A program made the translations under genes and the position numbers. A stretch of DNA of 64,000 bases from Brachionus manjavacas (taxonomy: Eukaryota > Rotifera > Eurotatoria > Ploima > Brachionidae): contig JAHQIY010000006.1 in the NCBI GenBank assembly GCA_019054805.1, forward strand, positions 4,836,001 through 4,900,000, read 5' to 3'. Shown here piece after piece: positions 45,575-56,000 of this stretch (position 1 is its first letter; each line of letters opens with the position of its first letter). The notes under the pieces are model-generated. The model did no database searches and was not told the DNA's origin. It saw nothing but the letters and a program-made list of their open reading frames with translations.

Positions 45575-46404
45575 ATGTCAACCCATAATAACAATTCTCT
45601 TTTGATAAAAGCTGTGTCTCAGTCAAATCGATTTTTGAGTAACAATTTAAATGGAATAGGAATGAGCAGCAACAATAACCGCAAAATTCCGAAATCGATG
45701 GGCAACTACAGCTCGTCAAGCATATCTGTTAATTCGTATAACTATTCCGGTTCCACTCAATCGCAAAGTTATCTTCCGTCTATGATCAAAAACATGCCAA
45801 CTTCGAACGCAAATAAAAAGTTTTCGACAGACTACCAACAAGCTGGTAAATTGCCAAGAAGATAATTTTTTTTTGCCAAACTGAAGTTTATGATCAAAAA
45901 AGGTTTACTATAAAAATAGGATTTTAAACAGTTTATTTTTAAAATTTATTGCAGAAGCATTTTTCTTTAGTAAACATGCTTAACTTACTTTTAAATGTCT
46001 GCAAAAATTTTATCGATGGAGAATTATTCATATAAATGCCTCTGTATTAAATTTTTTTAATAAAAAATATTAAAAAATTTTTTTAACTTGATAATTTTTG
46101 ATCATTAAATTTAATTTATCTTTTTTTAGTATTACCTAATTTTTTGTTTTTAGTTAGATTTGACTACGCGGACGCATTTCTCAATTACAACAATATTGAC
46201 TTTTTGAATCGCATTACTCAGATGCAGCGCTTGCAAATGGAAACTGTTGACTGGGAACGCAAAAAGCGCATATCCAAAAAGAAATCTAATAATTCGACTC
46301 AAGCTCTCAAGCCGAACAATTCGGTGTCGAGCTCGAATCCGAATAATAGCGAGGCCAATTTGTTAATGAATTCTGCCAATTTAAATATTAACTCAAACGA
46401 TTAG
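45575..46404 (+). CDS. Unrecognised low-complexity protein with a conserved-looking helical segment
   Basis: Two exons, 45575-45845 and 46154-46404, join in phase 1 to 173 aa. Residues 1-90 are Asn/Ser-rich and probably disordered (MSTHNNNSLLIKAVSQSNRF...). After the junction comes a compact charged/amphipathic segment, RFDYADAFLNYNNIDFLNRI then TQMQRLQMETVDWERKKRIS and KKK, followed by another Asn/Ser-rich tail. The middle segment has the look of a short conserved motif, but I do not recognise it. The intron is 308 bp and has a clean TTTTTAG acceptor. Additional 5' exons are possible given the exon-like fragments upstream. It ends 495 bp from the convergent NXT1 gene. Confidence 0.6.
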
Positions 46405-46899
46405 TTTTAATAAATTTGTTCTTATTTTAATTTTTTTCTCTTAATCTTAATTAAGTCGACCGATTTTAAGCTAACTCAATGACTAGAAATTTAATTTTTC
46501 TGTAAAGATTTCTTGAATTATTGTAATTGTTTAAATTCATGCTAAATTCTAATTTTGTTTAACTTTTTAATCTATTTTTTTCTAATTTGTAATTTATACA
46601 ATTAAACTTAATAAAAACTAAACGCATCGTTTAAAATAAAATAATTTGTTAAATTGACTCCAAAATATGCCAAATTTAAAAATGAAATTTTGTTTTAAGT
46701 GAATAGAATAGTGATGAAATTTATCGGTATTTTTATATAAATAATTTTCTTCAATAAATTTTTTTACCTTGATTGTTATTTTTTAATAAGCTGGTTCAAC
46801 TATTTTTCGAATCATAAAATAAAAAGCTTCCTTTCTGTTCTTTAATAACAATTTATTTAGAAATTTTTTCATTTAACATTTCTTTACAAAAAAAAGAAT

Positions 46900-47471
46900 T
46901 TATTCAGCAAATCTATAGCAATCGCTGGCAATTTTCCACTTAGTCTCAATCGCCTTGAGCATAAAATTTTGATAAAATAGCTTCAGCTCATGTCCTTTGA
47001 ATTTTACTGATCCGGAAACACTTACAAGAATCATGTAATGACCAGTTTGATTGAAATCATCTTAAAAAATAATTAATTTTTTTGAAATTTTAATTTTGTA
47101 TTTTTACTAAAGATGGGATGCACGTCAAAGCATTCAATGCTGTGTGTGCAATCAGGTAACTCGACCTGAAAATTTTGTCTATTTTGAATATCGATCTCGT
47201 TGCCATTCCATATAATTTTTGCGTCATCTGCATAATATTTTCCTAATTCCTAATTAAAACGAAACAGTCAAAATTTATCTTTTCTTTAAATGCTTTCTAC
47301 GTGGCGTTTATTGTCCAGTGTGGTGTAAAATTTATTCACAAACTCAGATCCATATTCATTAGCCATTTTAGAAATTTCACGGACTCTTTCCTTTAATTGA
47401 ATAATTAAAAAAAAAATTCATAAAAGGCGACTTACTAAGTCATTGTTCGAATCGGTAACTGCCGATGCCAT
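46900..47471 (-). CDS. NXT1: NTF2-related export protein (p15/NXT)
   Basis: Small NTF2-fold partner of NXF1/TAP in nuclear mRNA export. Four exons on the minus strand (47471-47436, 47390-47301, 47249-47108, 47060-46900) close in phase to 142 aa; human NXT1 is 140. The order of motifs fits the family: EFVNKFYTTLDNKRHELGK, ADDAKIIWNGN, CFDVHPI, GHYMILVSVSGSVKFKGHE, LFYQNFMLKA, and the C-terminal WKIASDCYRFAE. Introns are 45-58 bp. It lies 182 bp downstream of the first NAXD gene on the same strand. Confidence 0.92.
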
Positions 47472-47653
47472 CTTAATCTTAAATAGTTCCTTAGATTCTA
47501 AAATGTTTTTAAATTTAAATTTATTTAAATTTAATTTTTTTTTAATAAATTTTGCTTGCACGTGAACAAAATCACAATTCTAACTTTAATTTTGAGTAGA
47601 GAAAAATTTCAAAATCTTGAGATTAAAAAAATATCAATTTATAAAATATTTAT

Positions 47654-48726
47654 TTAAAAATTATAAATGTCTTTATCAAACATTTCGTAGAAAGAGTCAG
47701 AAATTTCGGCTATAATATCAGCAGCCATTACAGATCTATGGTATTTATCAAAAGCCATTTGGCTGCATCGTCTTGTGAATACTGAGGCAGTATAAGCAGC
47801 TATAATGTTTGGGTGTTCGAGTTCAGACGATTTTTTTTCTATTTCATCAAAAAAATGAACATTCGATACATTACACCAGTGTAAAAACAAGCTCAAAGTT
47901 CCTGTCATTAGATCTCCGATTCCACCACATCTTTTTAAACTGCCTTGTACTTCGTTGTATACCATGGTTTTACCATCTGAAATTATATCTATTTTTCCTT
48001 TTTTTAGAATGGTCAAATGGCCTAAGTTTTCAGCTAAACGCCTAACGGCTTCACATTGTGATTCAAGTGTGCCAAAAATACTAATCTCATTGTATTCTTC
48101 ATTAACAAACTTTTTTGAAAAAATTTTTTTTTACTTTTTTAAATAAATAAAAAAGTTTACCGCATTTTCATATAGTCTTTTGAATTCTTTGAAATTGGGG
48201 GTTAAAATACACTTTTTGTATCCCTTTATCAATGAAGTATCTTCGGCTAGTAAATATAAACAATCCGAATCTATAACGATTGGAATTTGGTGGACTTTAG
48301 AAATTTGTAAAGCAACTTTTATGTAACTTCTGGCTTCCTCAGTTCGTCCAAGACCTGGACCGATTATGACCGAGTGAAATTTATTCATCCATTTTCGAAT
48401 TTTTATTTCATAATTTATATCATCACTTTAAAAAAAAATTAAATACTAAAATGTTTTTTGAGAAGTCGAATGGCTAACAGAATAGGTAGAACAACAAGAT
48501 CTGGTGAGTATGTTTTAATGATTGAAGATGCCTCACGAGTAGTCAAAATATAGGACAAATCAGCCCCTGTTTTTAAAGAGCTCATTGCTGATATATAAGC
48601 AGAGCCTGAGTACTCGTGTGACCCACCTATTATTCCAATTCTACCTCCTTGGCCTTTGTAAGTATCCGCACGCATTTTAGGGACCCAAGACCTGAATTTT
48701 TCTATAATATTACTTTGAACAGGCAT
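47654..48726 (-). CDS. NAXD: ATP/ADP-dependent (S)-NAD(P)H-hydrate dehydratase, copy 1
   Basis: Metabolite-repair enzyme that dehydrates S-NADHX/NADPHX back to NAD(P)H. Three exons (48726-48479, 48425-48161, 48109-47654) give 322 aa. Ribokinase-like fold motifs: KGQGGRIGIIGGSHEYSGSA, KTGADLSYILTT, SVIIGPGLGRT, IPIVIDSDCLYLL, KKCILTPNFKEFKRL, TILKKGKIDIISDG and the catalytic-loop GGIGDLMTGTLSLFLHW. No convincing mitochondrial presequence: it starts MPVQSNIIEKFRSWVPKM. Intron positions and phases (2 and 0) equal those of the second copy at 52780-53825, so the two arose by tandem duplication. Compared with copy 2, exon 3 is longer, mainly around the HFFDEIEKKSSE loop and at the C-terminus (FDKDIYNF). 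Confidence 0.95.
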
Positions 48727-49929
48727 TTTGTTTTAAAAAATACTTAATTTAGATTTAATTTTGGTTTTATTAATGTGTTTAGCCATACCAGTTTTTAATT
48801 ATTTTTAGATTTTGATTTCAAAATTAAAATTTCTAAAAAAAATTTTTTTTTCGAGCAATTTGAATTTAAAACCAAGGATTTAATATACTTAATTTAAATA
48901 GAAAATAAATCAATTTTAAAGGAAAATAATATCTTTTGAATATAGTCGTGCTATTTTACTTGATAATTCTACGTAAAAATGCGCCTTTTTTCTTTAAAAT
49001 GCATAAATTTACGTAATAAAACGATTTTTGGCGTAATTTGTAATTTTTTGGTAACAATTAGTAATTTTATGCCAAATTTCGAGAATTTGCGCGGCAGTTA
49101 AACTTCTTAACTGATCAAATTCACCAAGAAGTGGTGGATGTTAAATTGGACGATAGCGAAATCCTTTTTGTGATTCAAGACATTAAGAATAGACTTGCCA
49201 AAGGAAATGATTTAGTTTCATCTCTTTTATCAAATTTTGATTTTTTTTTCTAATAATTTATGAAAATAAAAATACAAATTTTTGAAATCAGTTATTTTTG
49301 TAAAAATTACTTTTTAGCATTATTTACTTTATTTTACAGCAAAAACTAGTCTATTTACGGAAATTTTCGTAAAAATAGACATTTAAAAAAAAATTGATAA
49401 AAAATTTTTCCGAAAAAAGACGAAATTTTACCTAAAATTGGTTTATTAAACATTTATAGATTTACGCATTGTTACGAATTATAGTGTATATTTGCAAGAT
49501 TTGGCATAAAATTAGTAATTCCTACTAGAAAATACTCAGAAAAATTATTCCAAAAATCGTATAATATTGTATAGTATGATTACGTATAGTTACTCATTTT
49601 GGGTTGAAGGGCACATTTTTACGTAAAAAAGAAAAGCCAGTTATAACACGACTGTATGTTTTTTTGTTTTAAATATAAACTTTCTAAAATTAAATTTAAA
49701 ATTGTCTAAATATATAATAATATTTAAAAAAAAACTTAGTTTTGTAATGTTCTGTAATAAATTTGGTATTTTTTTACGTTTAAAAAATTTCTAATGATTC
49801 GCACAATCCCCATTTTTATAATAACAATTTTAATAACCTAATTAAAATTAACGTAAAAAAAACGAAATTTACTTTTTTAATTATAACTGTATTTTATATA
49901 AATTAGCAACTAATTAAAACTTTAATTTC
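48727..49929. other. AT-rich spacer with TTTACGTAA-type motifs and a small open frame
   Basis: Repeated ACGTAA motifs at about 48960-49640. The stretch 49065-49253 is open for 62 codons without ATG and has ordinary protein-like composition (REFARQLNFLTDQIHQEVVD, then ILFVIQDIKNRLAKGNDLVS). It may be an exon, or a fossil of one; I do not recognise it. Confidence 0.35.
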
Positions 49930-50059
49930 CTGCTTGCTTGCTTGATGACATTCCATTTCTCCTGTAGATTTACAATCTCATTTGCTGGACAACACTCTCC
50001 AAAATTGGCTCTTAACTTTAATGCTACTATTATGCAGCAGATGCCACTCTTGCATATCA

Positions 50060-51870
50060 GAGTGTATCCAGAAGGGAGTGGATAAGCAATGAAACCTGGA
50101 CGAAAATTAAGGAAAGATCAGACCTCAAGGCAAAATTACTCTGTTCAAAATCGGAAAGGCTTAAAACCATGATCGAAAAAGAGTACAGCAACAAAAATTA
50201 AGATGTCAAGAAGAGCGCAAGACGAGATAAAAGGGCCTCTATTGATCAAATGCCCAAAATTGCAAATGAAGCCGCGGAAAGAGGGGACTTAAGTGAAACC
50301 TTCAAGACCACAAATCACCTTAGCGGAACGCGAACAAAGGTAGCACTGGTGAAAGACAAAGAAGGAAAAACCCTTTATACGATTCAAGAACAGGCATCAA
50401 GATGAGTCGAACACTTCAAGGAAGCTCTCAATCAAAAAAATCCGGTTGAGATAATAAGACCTCCGCCTCCTGAAGATGACCTTGACATTAACACTGATGC
50501 ACCTTCGGAATTGAAATTAGATACAATCAAAGCCTTGAAGAACAGGAAGGCTGGAGGGCCAGATACGATACAAGCTGAGATGATAAAAGCTGACGTAACC
50601 ATATCTGTCTCTGTATTGTTTGACCTATTTTCTACTATCTGGGTCGAAGAGGTAATTCCAGAAGATTGGTCGAAAGGACATATCGTTAGAATACCGAAAA
50701 AGGGTGATCTTTCGAAATGCGATAATTGGCGTGGAATAACCTTAATTTCAGTTCCAAGTAAAATTTTCTGCAGAATCGTTTTCAATCGTATATATTCTTC
50801 GATTGATAAAATATTGCGCAAGGAACAAGCCGGATTTAGAATAGGAAGAGGATGCATTTATCATATATTCGCACTGCGTAACATCGCAGAACAGTGTATT
50901 GAATGGAACGCACCCCTTATTGCCAACTTCATCGATTTTAGGAAGGCATTTGATAGTGTTCACAGAGAAACCCTGTGGGCCGTGCTTAGATCGTACGGCA
51001 TTCCTCAGAAAATCATAAATATTATAAAGCTTTTTTATGATATTTTTGAGTGCAACGTGATCTTGCAGGAGGGTACCTCAGAATAATTCGAAATTAAGAC
51101 AGGGGTCCGTCAGGGATGCATTCTTTCTCCATTATTTTTCTTGATCCTCATCGACTTTGCAATGAGGAGAAGTACTGAAGGACAGCGAACTGGAATTTAC
51201 TGGGGAATGCCTCTGGGTCGGATGGAAAATCTCGAAGATTTTAATTTTGCGGATGATATTGTCCTAATATCACAGATGGAGAGCCATATGAGGGAAAAGA
51301 CCGAGAATCTGAAACGCAACACTGGATATGTTGGCCTAGAGATAAACACCCGAAAAACAGAAGTTTTGTGCATAAACAAAAAACTCAATGCATCATTTTC
51401 TGTTGGAGGCGAAAATCTTAAATGAGTCGACAGCTTTACAGTAGTCTAGTCAAATCTGTATTGTTGTACGGATCTGACAGTGATCTACAAAAGGTCGAAG
51501 TATTCCATAACAATTGCCTACGAAAAATTTTGAAAATCTTCTATCCGAAAGTTATTACAAATGAGGAGCTGTATAACAGATCAAGGTCCAAGCCAATCCG
51601 CAACATTATAACCAGAAGACGACTTAAGTGGCTTGGTCATGTTTTTAGAATGTCAACAGACAGAATTCCTAGAGTTGCACTATTTTTGACGCCTCAAGGA
51701 AAGATAAATGCTTGAAGACCAAAGTTGACCTGGAGGAGAACAGTTGAAAGAGATCTGAGAGAGATGAAACTCACATGGGGACAAACAGAAATTGTCGCTA
51801 TGGATAGGATAGAATGAAGGGGACGTGCGGACGACTTATGCTCCACTGGGAGTTGAAGATAGCAGAAGAA
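50060..51870 (+). mobile_element. RTE-like non-LTR retrotransposon, 5'-truncated and degenerate
   Basis: Collinear pieces of an ORF2 C-terminal half. First is a linker (WTKIKERSDLKAKLLCSKSE, about 50099-50158). Then comes RT: RKAGGPDTIQAEMIKAD, IPEDWSKGHIVRIPKKGDL, NWRGITLISVPSKIFCRI, RKEQAGFRIGRGCIYHIFAL, IDFRKAFDSVHRETLW, TGVRQGCILSPLFFLILID and the catalytic FNFADDIVLIS. After a junction near 51425, where an expected stretch is missing, it continues YSSLVKSVLLYGSD, NNCLRKIL, RRRLKWLGHVFRM, RRTVERDLREMKLTWGQTE and CSTGS. It ends in a GAAGAAGAAG tail near 51870. Stops, a deletion and a missing endonuclease show it is inactive. It sits between the two NAXD copies. Confidence 0.88.
50511..51086 (+). 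pseudogene. Reverse transcriptase core fragment of the RTE-like element
   Basis: The longest uninterrupted part of the element (191 codons), covering RT fingers and palm from RKAGGPD through KAFDSVHRE to IIKLFYDIFEC. The first catalytic aspartate is in IDFRKAFD. It stops at a TAA (EGTSE, stop) exactly where the palm should run on into EIKTGVRQGC, which resumes in frame after the stop. Confidence 0.8.
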
Positions 51871-52779
51871 GAAGAAAACTTTAATTTCTTATATGATCCA
51901 TACTTCAAACTAATTAAATTTAAAAAATTAAATTTTTTCTTTTTTCTAAAAAATAAATTGATAAATTGAATTTGAAGAAAATTTTATTTCAAAAAAATAT
52001 TTTTGCAAAAGTAATTTTTTAAGTAAAAATAGAGACAGAGGCTGCCAAAACTCTTCTAAGTAATTCACGCCTATAATAATCAAAATATTTCCTTCTTAAT
52101 TGAAAATCATTAATAAATACTTCGAAATAATTCTATAACCGATTCCTGAACTATCTTATAATACCGCCCTTAAAGCTTCATCTTGCCTGCTTACATTCTC
52201 GAAGTTTTTTTTTCCAAGAACAATATTCTTTGAAATATTATATTCTTTCATTTTAGTCATAAGCGTAAATTTTCGTAAATTAATTTTTTACTGTGGTAAA
52301 AATGTTAAAATGATAACATATGAAAAGCTACAAAAACAAAGATTTTTTGTAATTAAAAAAAAAAATTTCTTTTAATAATAATGAATTTTGATTATGATTA
52401 TTTTTTAAAAAATCATAAAAGAAAGATTTTTTAATTTTGGTAATTTTTAATTTTTTGCGAAAATTTCAATTTTTACGTAAAATTCAGTAAAAATTTGAAA
52501 ATTCAACCGATCAAACAACATTGTAGATTAATTTTAAAATGTTTGGTCAAGTTAAAATCTATAAATCTTATTTAATTCAGAAAAAATAATAAAAATATTA
52601 TTTGTTTACACAGTTTCAATTTAAATAATACTTAATGAATCAAATAATTTCATTAATTTCATGTCTAAAGCCTGAAAGATTAATTTGAGTTACTCTTGAA
52701 AGATTCTCACTTCTATTAATAAATTATAAGCTGATCTCAAATTTTGGGAATTTTAAAATTTTTTTTTTAAACAGTCTTT
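51871..52779. other. AT-rich spacer downstream of the retroelement
   Basis: No gene was seen. ACGTAAA-type motifs recur at 52270-52500, as on the other side of the RTE-like insertion. Confidence 0.5.
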
Positions 52780-53825
52780 TTATTCATTATCGAACATTTT
52801 ATAAAAAGTCTCAGCAATTTCTTCTATTACATCAACTGCCAACAATGCTCTATGATATTTCTCGAATGCTATTTTGCTGCATTCTCTGATAAAAACTGAC
52901 CCGGTATATGCAGCAATTATATTTGGTTCATTGATATACGACTCTTTGACAATTCTAGAACCAGAGTCACACCAGTAGGAAAAAAGACCAAGAGCTCCAG
53001 TCAATAAATCACCTATTCCACCGCATCTTTTAAGACCTCCAGGTACATCATTGTACACAACTTGATTCCCATCAGATATGATATCAATCTTGCCTTTCTT
53101 AAGAATTGTCACATTATCTAAATTCAGAGCAAGACGTTTAACAGCTTCACACTGTGATTCTAAAGTGTTGAACTTCGAGCTTTCTTCATAATCTTCATTT
53201 AAGAACTTAATAATGAATCTCATTTTAATTTATTTAAAAAATAAAAAAAATAATACTGATTTATCATAAAGACGCTTGAACTCCATGTAATTCGGCGTTA
53301 AAATACATTTTTTGTAACCTGATATCGATGAAGTATCTGTAGCTAGCAAATATAAACCATCTGCATCAATTACTATCGGAATACTTTGTGACCTGGCATG
53401 CTTGATGGCTATTTTGATCTGTTCCAAAGCTGCACTTGTTCGTCCAAGGCCAGGGCCTATTATCAAAGAATGAAATTTTTTCATTAATTCCTGGATTTCT
53501 GTTTCGTATTCGGGGTCATCTCTTAAATTTAAAAGTAAAAGTTTAATTTTTAAAATGAATCATTGAGAACAAATTACAAAATGGGCAGCACAATTAACTC
53601 GGGTGAGTAAGCTTTAATAGTGTTAGATGCAGATTGAGTTGTGATTATATAAGACAAATCGGCTCCAGCTCGAAGCGAGCTCATCGATGAAAAGTATGGA
53701 GCACCAGAATAATCTCGAGATCCGCCGATTATTCCAATTCGGCCACTTTGGCCTTTGTGCAAGTCAGCATGTAACTTGGGGATAATTTCTTTAAATTTTT
53801 GAATTATCTGAGTGTTTATCGACAT
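52780..53825 (-). CDS. NAXD: ATP/ADP-dependent (S)-NAD(P)H-hydrate dehydratase, copy 2
   Basis: Second tandem copy of the NAD(P)HX repair enzyme. Exons 53825-53578, 53521-53257 and 53205-52780 give 312 aa. Exons 1 and 2 have exactly the same lengths (248 and 265 nt) and intron phases as copy 1. Motifs: KGQSGRIGIIGGSRDYSGAP, RAGADLSYIITT, SLIIGPGLGRT, IPIVIDADGLYLLATD, KKCILTPNYMEFKRLYDKS, NVTILKKGKIDIISDG, and GGIGDLLTGALGLFSYW. All catalytic-type motifs are kept and no stop interrupts it, so it is probably functional. The N-terminus (MSINTQIIQKFKEIIPKL) shows no clear targeting peptide. Confidence 0.95.
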
Positions 53826-56000
53826 TCCAAGACTATTTCTAATTAAATTTGAAATTTTATTTTTAACTGACAGAATGAAGGGGCGGCTTTTTTTTATTTT
53901 GAAATATTAAAAGAAATTATAATTTATTTAGTATTTTTCTTCAATTTAGTCTTAATTTAATTTAAAGTCACTTAAAATGATATGAGAATAACCTGTCAAG
54001 TTGAAAGATTAAATTAAACAGTTGGTGATTTTTACACATTATTCGATTTTTCTCAAATGAAAATGGTTTAATCTCTTGTTAAAAACCTAAATCATTTTTT
54101 AATGAACAAAGAAATATCAGACATAATTTAAAATCAATTAAGTTTTGCTTAAAGCTTATTGAAAAATTTTAGACAAGATTTTTAACAGTCTAAATCTCAT
54201 GGAATTTAATCAAACTTTGTATTAAATTGTTAATATACTTTTAAAATAATATACAATTGAAAATTTAAGGATTTTTAATTAATTATTTTTTTAAAAAAAT
54301 GAAAAAGCTACCACAATAGAAAACATGATATTGGTCTTAACCAAATAAATTAAATTTTTTTTTAATCGTTTGGAAAAACTTAGTCTAAATATTAATTGTG
54401 ATTTTTAAAGAAATCATTTTTTTTAATTTTTGAATTACGTTTTAAAGCGTTCTAATTTTTATTTTAATCGAAAATTTAATTAAATCATTTCAAAAATTAT
54501 TTTAAAAAGTTGAAAATCACACAGTTTTATTTGATAATTTGCATGATTTTACATTTAATCTTGTAGATCGATAAAACTACTTAATAGAATTTTAATAAAA
54601 AGTAAAATATTTAATTGAAAAATCTCCTTAAAATAAATATTTTTCCTTGTCTATCATATTAATTTAACGAAAAAAAAAAAATATTAAAAACTTTAATTTA
54701 AAAATTATTTTGTTTAGAAATAAACAACTGAAGCACTGTGCTTTTTATTGATTTCAATAAAAGTAAAGATGAAATGGATTTTATTTTTAAAATATATATT
54801 TTTTAATTTAAATTAATTAATTGGAAAGCAATCAAGACAAAATTTTTTGCTTTTAAATTTTTGTTAGCAATTTTTTTTTCATTTTCAAAAAGCAAAATTT
54901 ATTTTTTAAACAGGTTGTATCTATTTTATAATTAAGATATTATAAGAAAAAAAAAATTCAATAATTTTAAACAAACATGTACTCTTATATTAATCTATAT
55001 GATCATGTAAATCACAATCAAAATTTGAATTATTTCTAATTTTCATTTTGTGTTGATTGATTGATGTTTATGATTAAAAAATTTGCTTTTTATTTTAAGA
55101 TGAAATTTTTCATTATCTTGAATAATGCTACTTTTAATAAAATAACATGAATGGGAGACTTCTAGGTTGCAGATTGAATGGAAAACCTGTTTTTTTCTGA
55201 GTGATTACCAATATTTTTGTTTTATTTGGTAGTAAAACAAAACTGAAAAATGTACAAATCTGATAAATCATATAAATCGTTTATTAACTAATTCTTCTTT
55301 TTTCTTAGCCTTTAATTTGAATTTTACTTGATAAAATATTGGTACTTTTTTATTTATTATAAATCAACTCTAGCTAATTGCTAAATTCAATTAAATTTTT
55401 ACTAAAATAAATAAATAATATGAATTGATTATTTTTACCGGAGAAGTGGTTAAAAATACAGTGAAATAATAAAAAAAAAAGAGACACTGATTTTTGATTA
55501 AAAAAAGTGATTAAGCTTTTATTTTTTTATCATCATCTTTTTGGTTTTTATTCAAATGAATGATAACAATAATAATAATAATATTGAAGTGATTAATAAG
55601 TTGAAGTGTTTTTAGAATTTTTTTAACAAGAAAATCCGATCACTTTTTTTAATTAAATAAAAGTATTTTTAAATAATTAAACAAATTTAATAAATTAAAA
55701 ATAAAACAAAATTTTTTTTTTCAATAAATTCAAATTCGAAAATTCAATTATTTAAAGAGTATTTTTTGCGAAAACAATATGCTGACAATAAGATCTATTT
55801 AGTGGACTTTGTGCTAGTTGAATCAAACAAATCTTTGATTTGACATAGATTTTATTCAAAAACAAAAAAATTTATTAATTTTGAATATTAATTTTTGCTA
55901 GTAAAAAATGGTAATTAACTTTAAGTTGAGTAAAGAAACAGTATAAAATTCAATTTTTGATATTTACAACCCCAACCAAAACAACCAAAACAACAACAAC
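53826..56000. other. Very AT-rich non-coding stretch
   Basis: Homopolymer-rich AT sequence upstream of NAXD copy 2. No gene or recognisable element. Confidence 0.6.
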
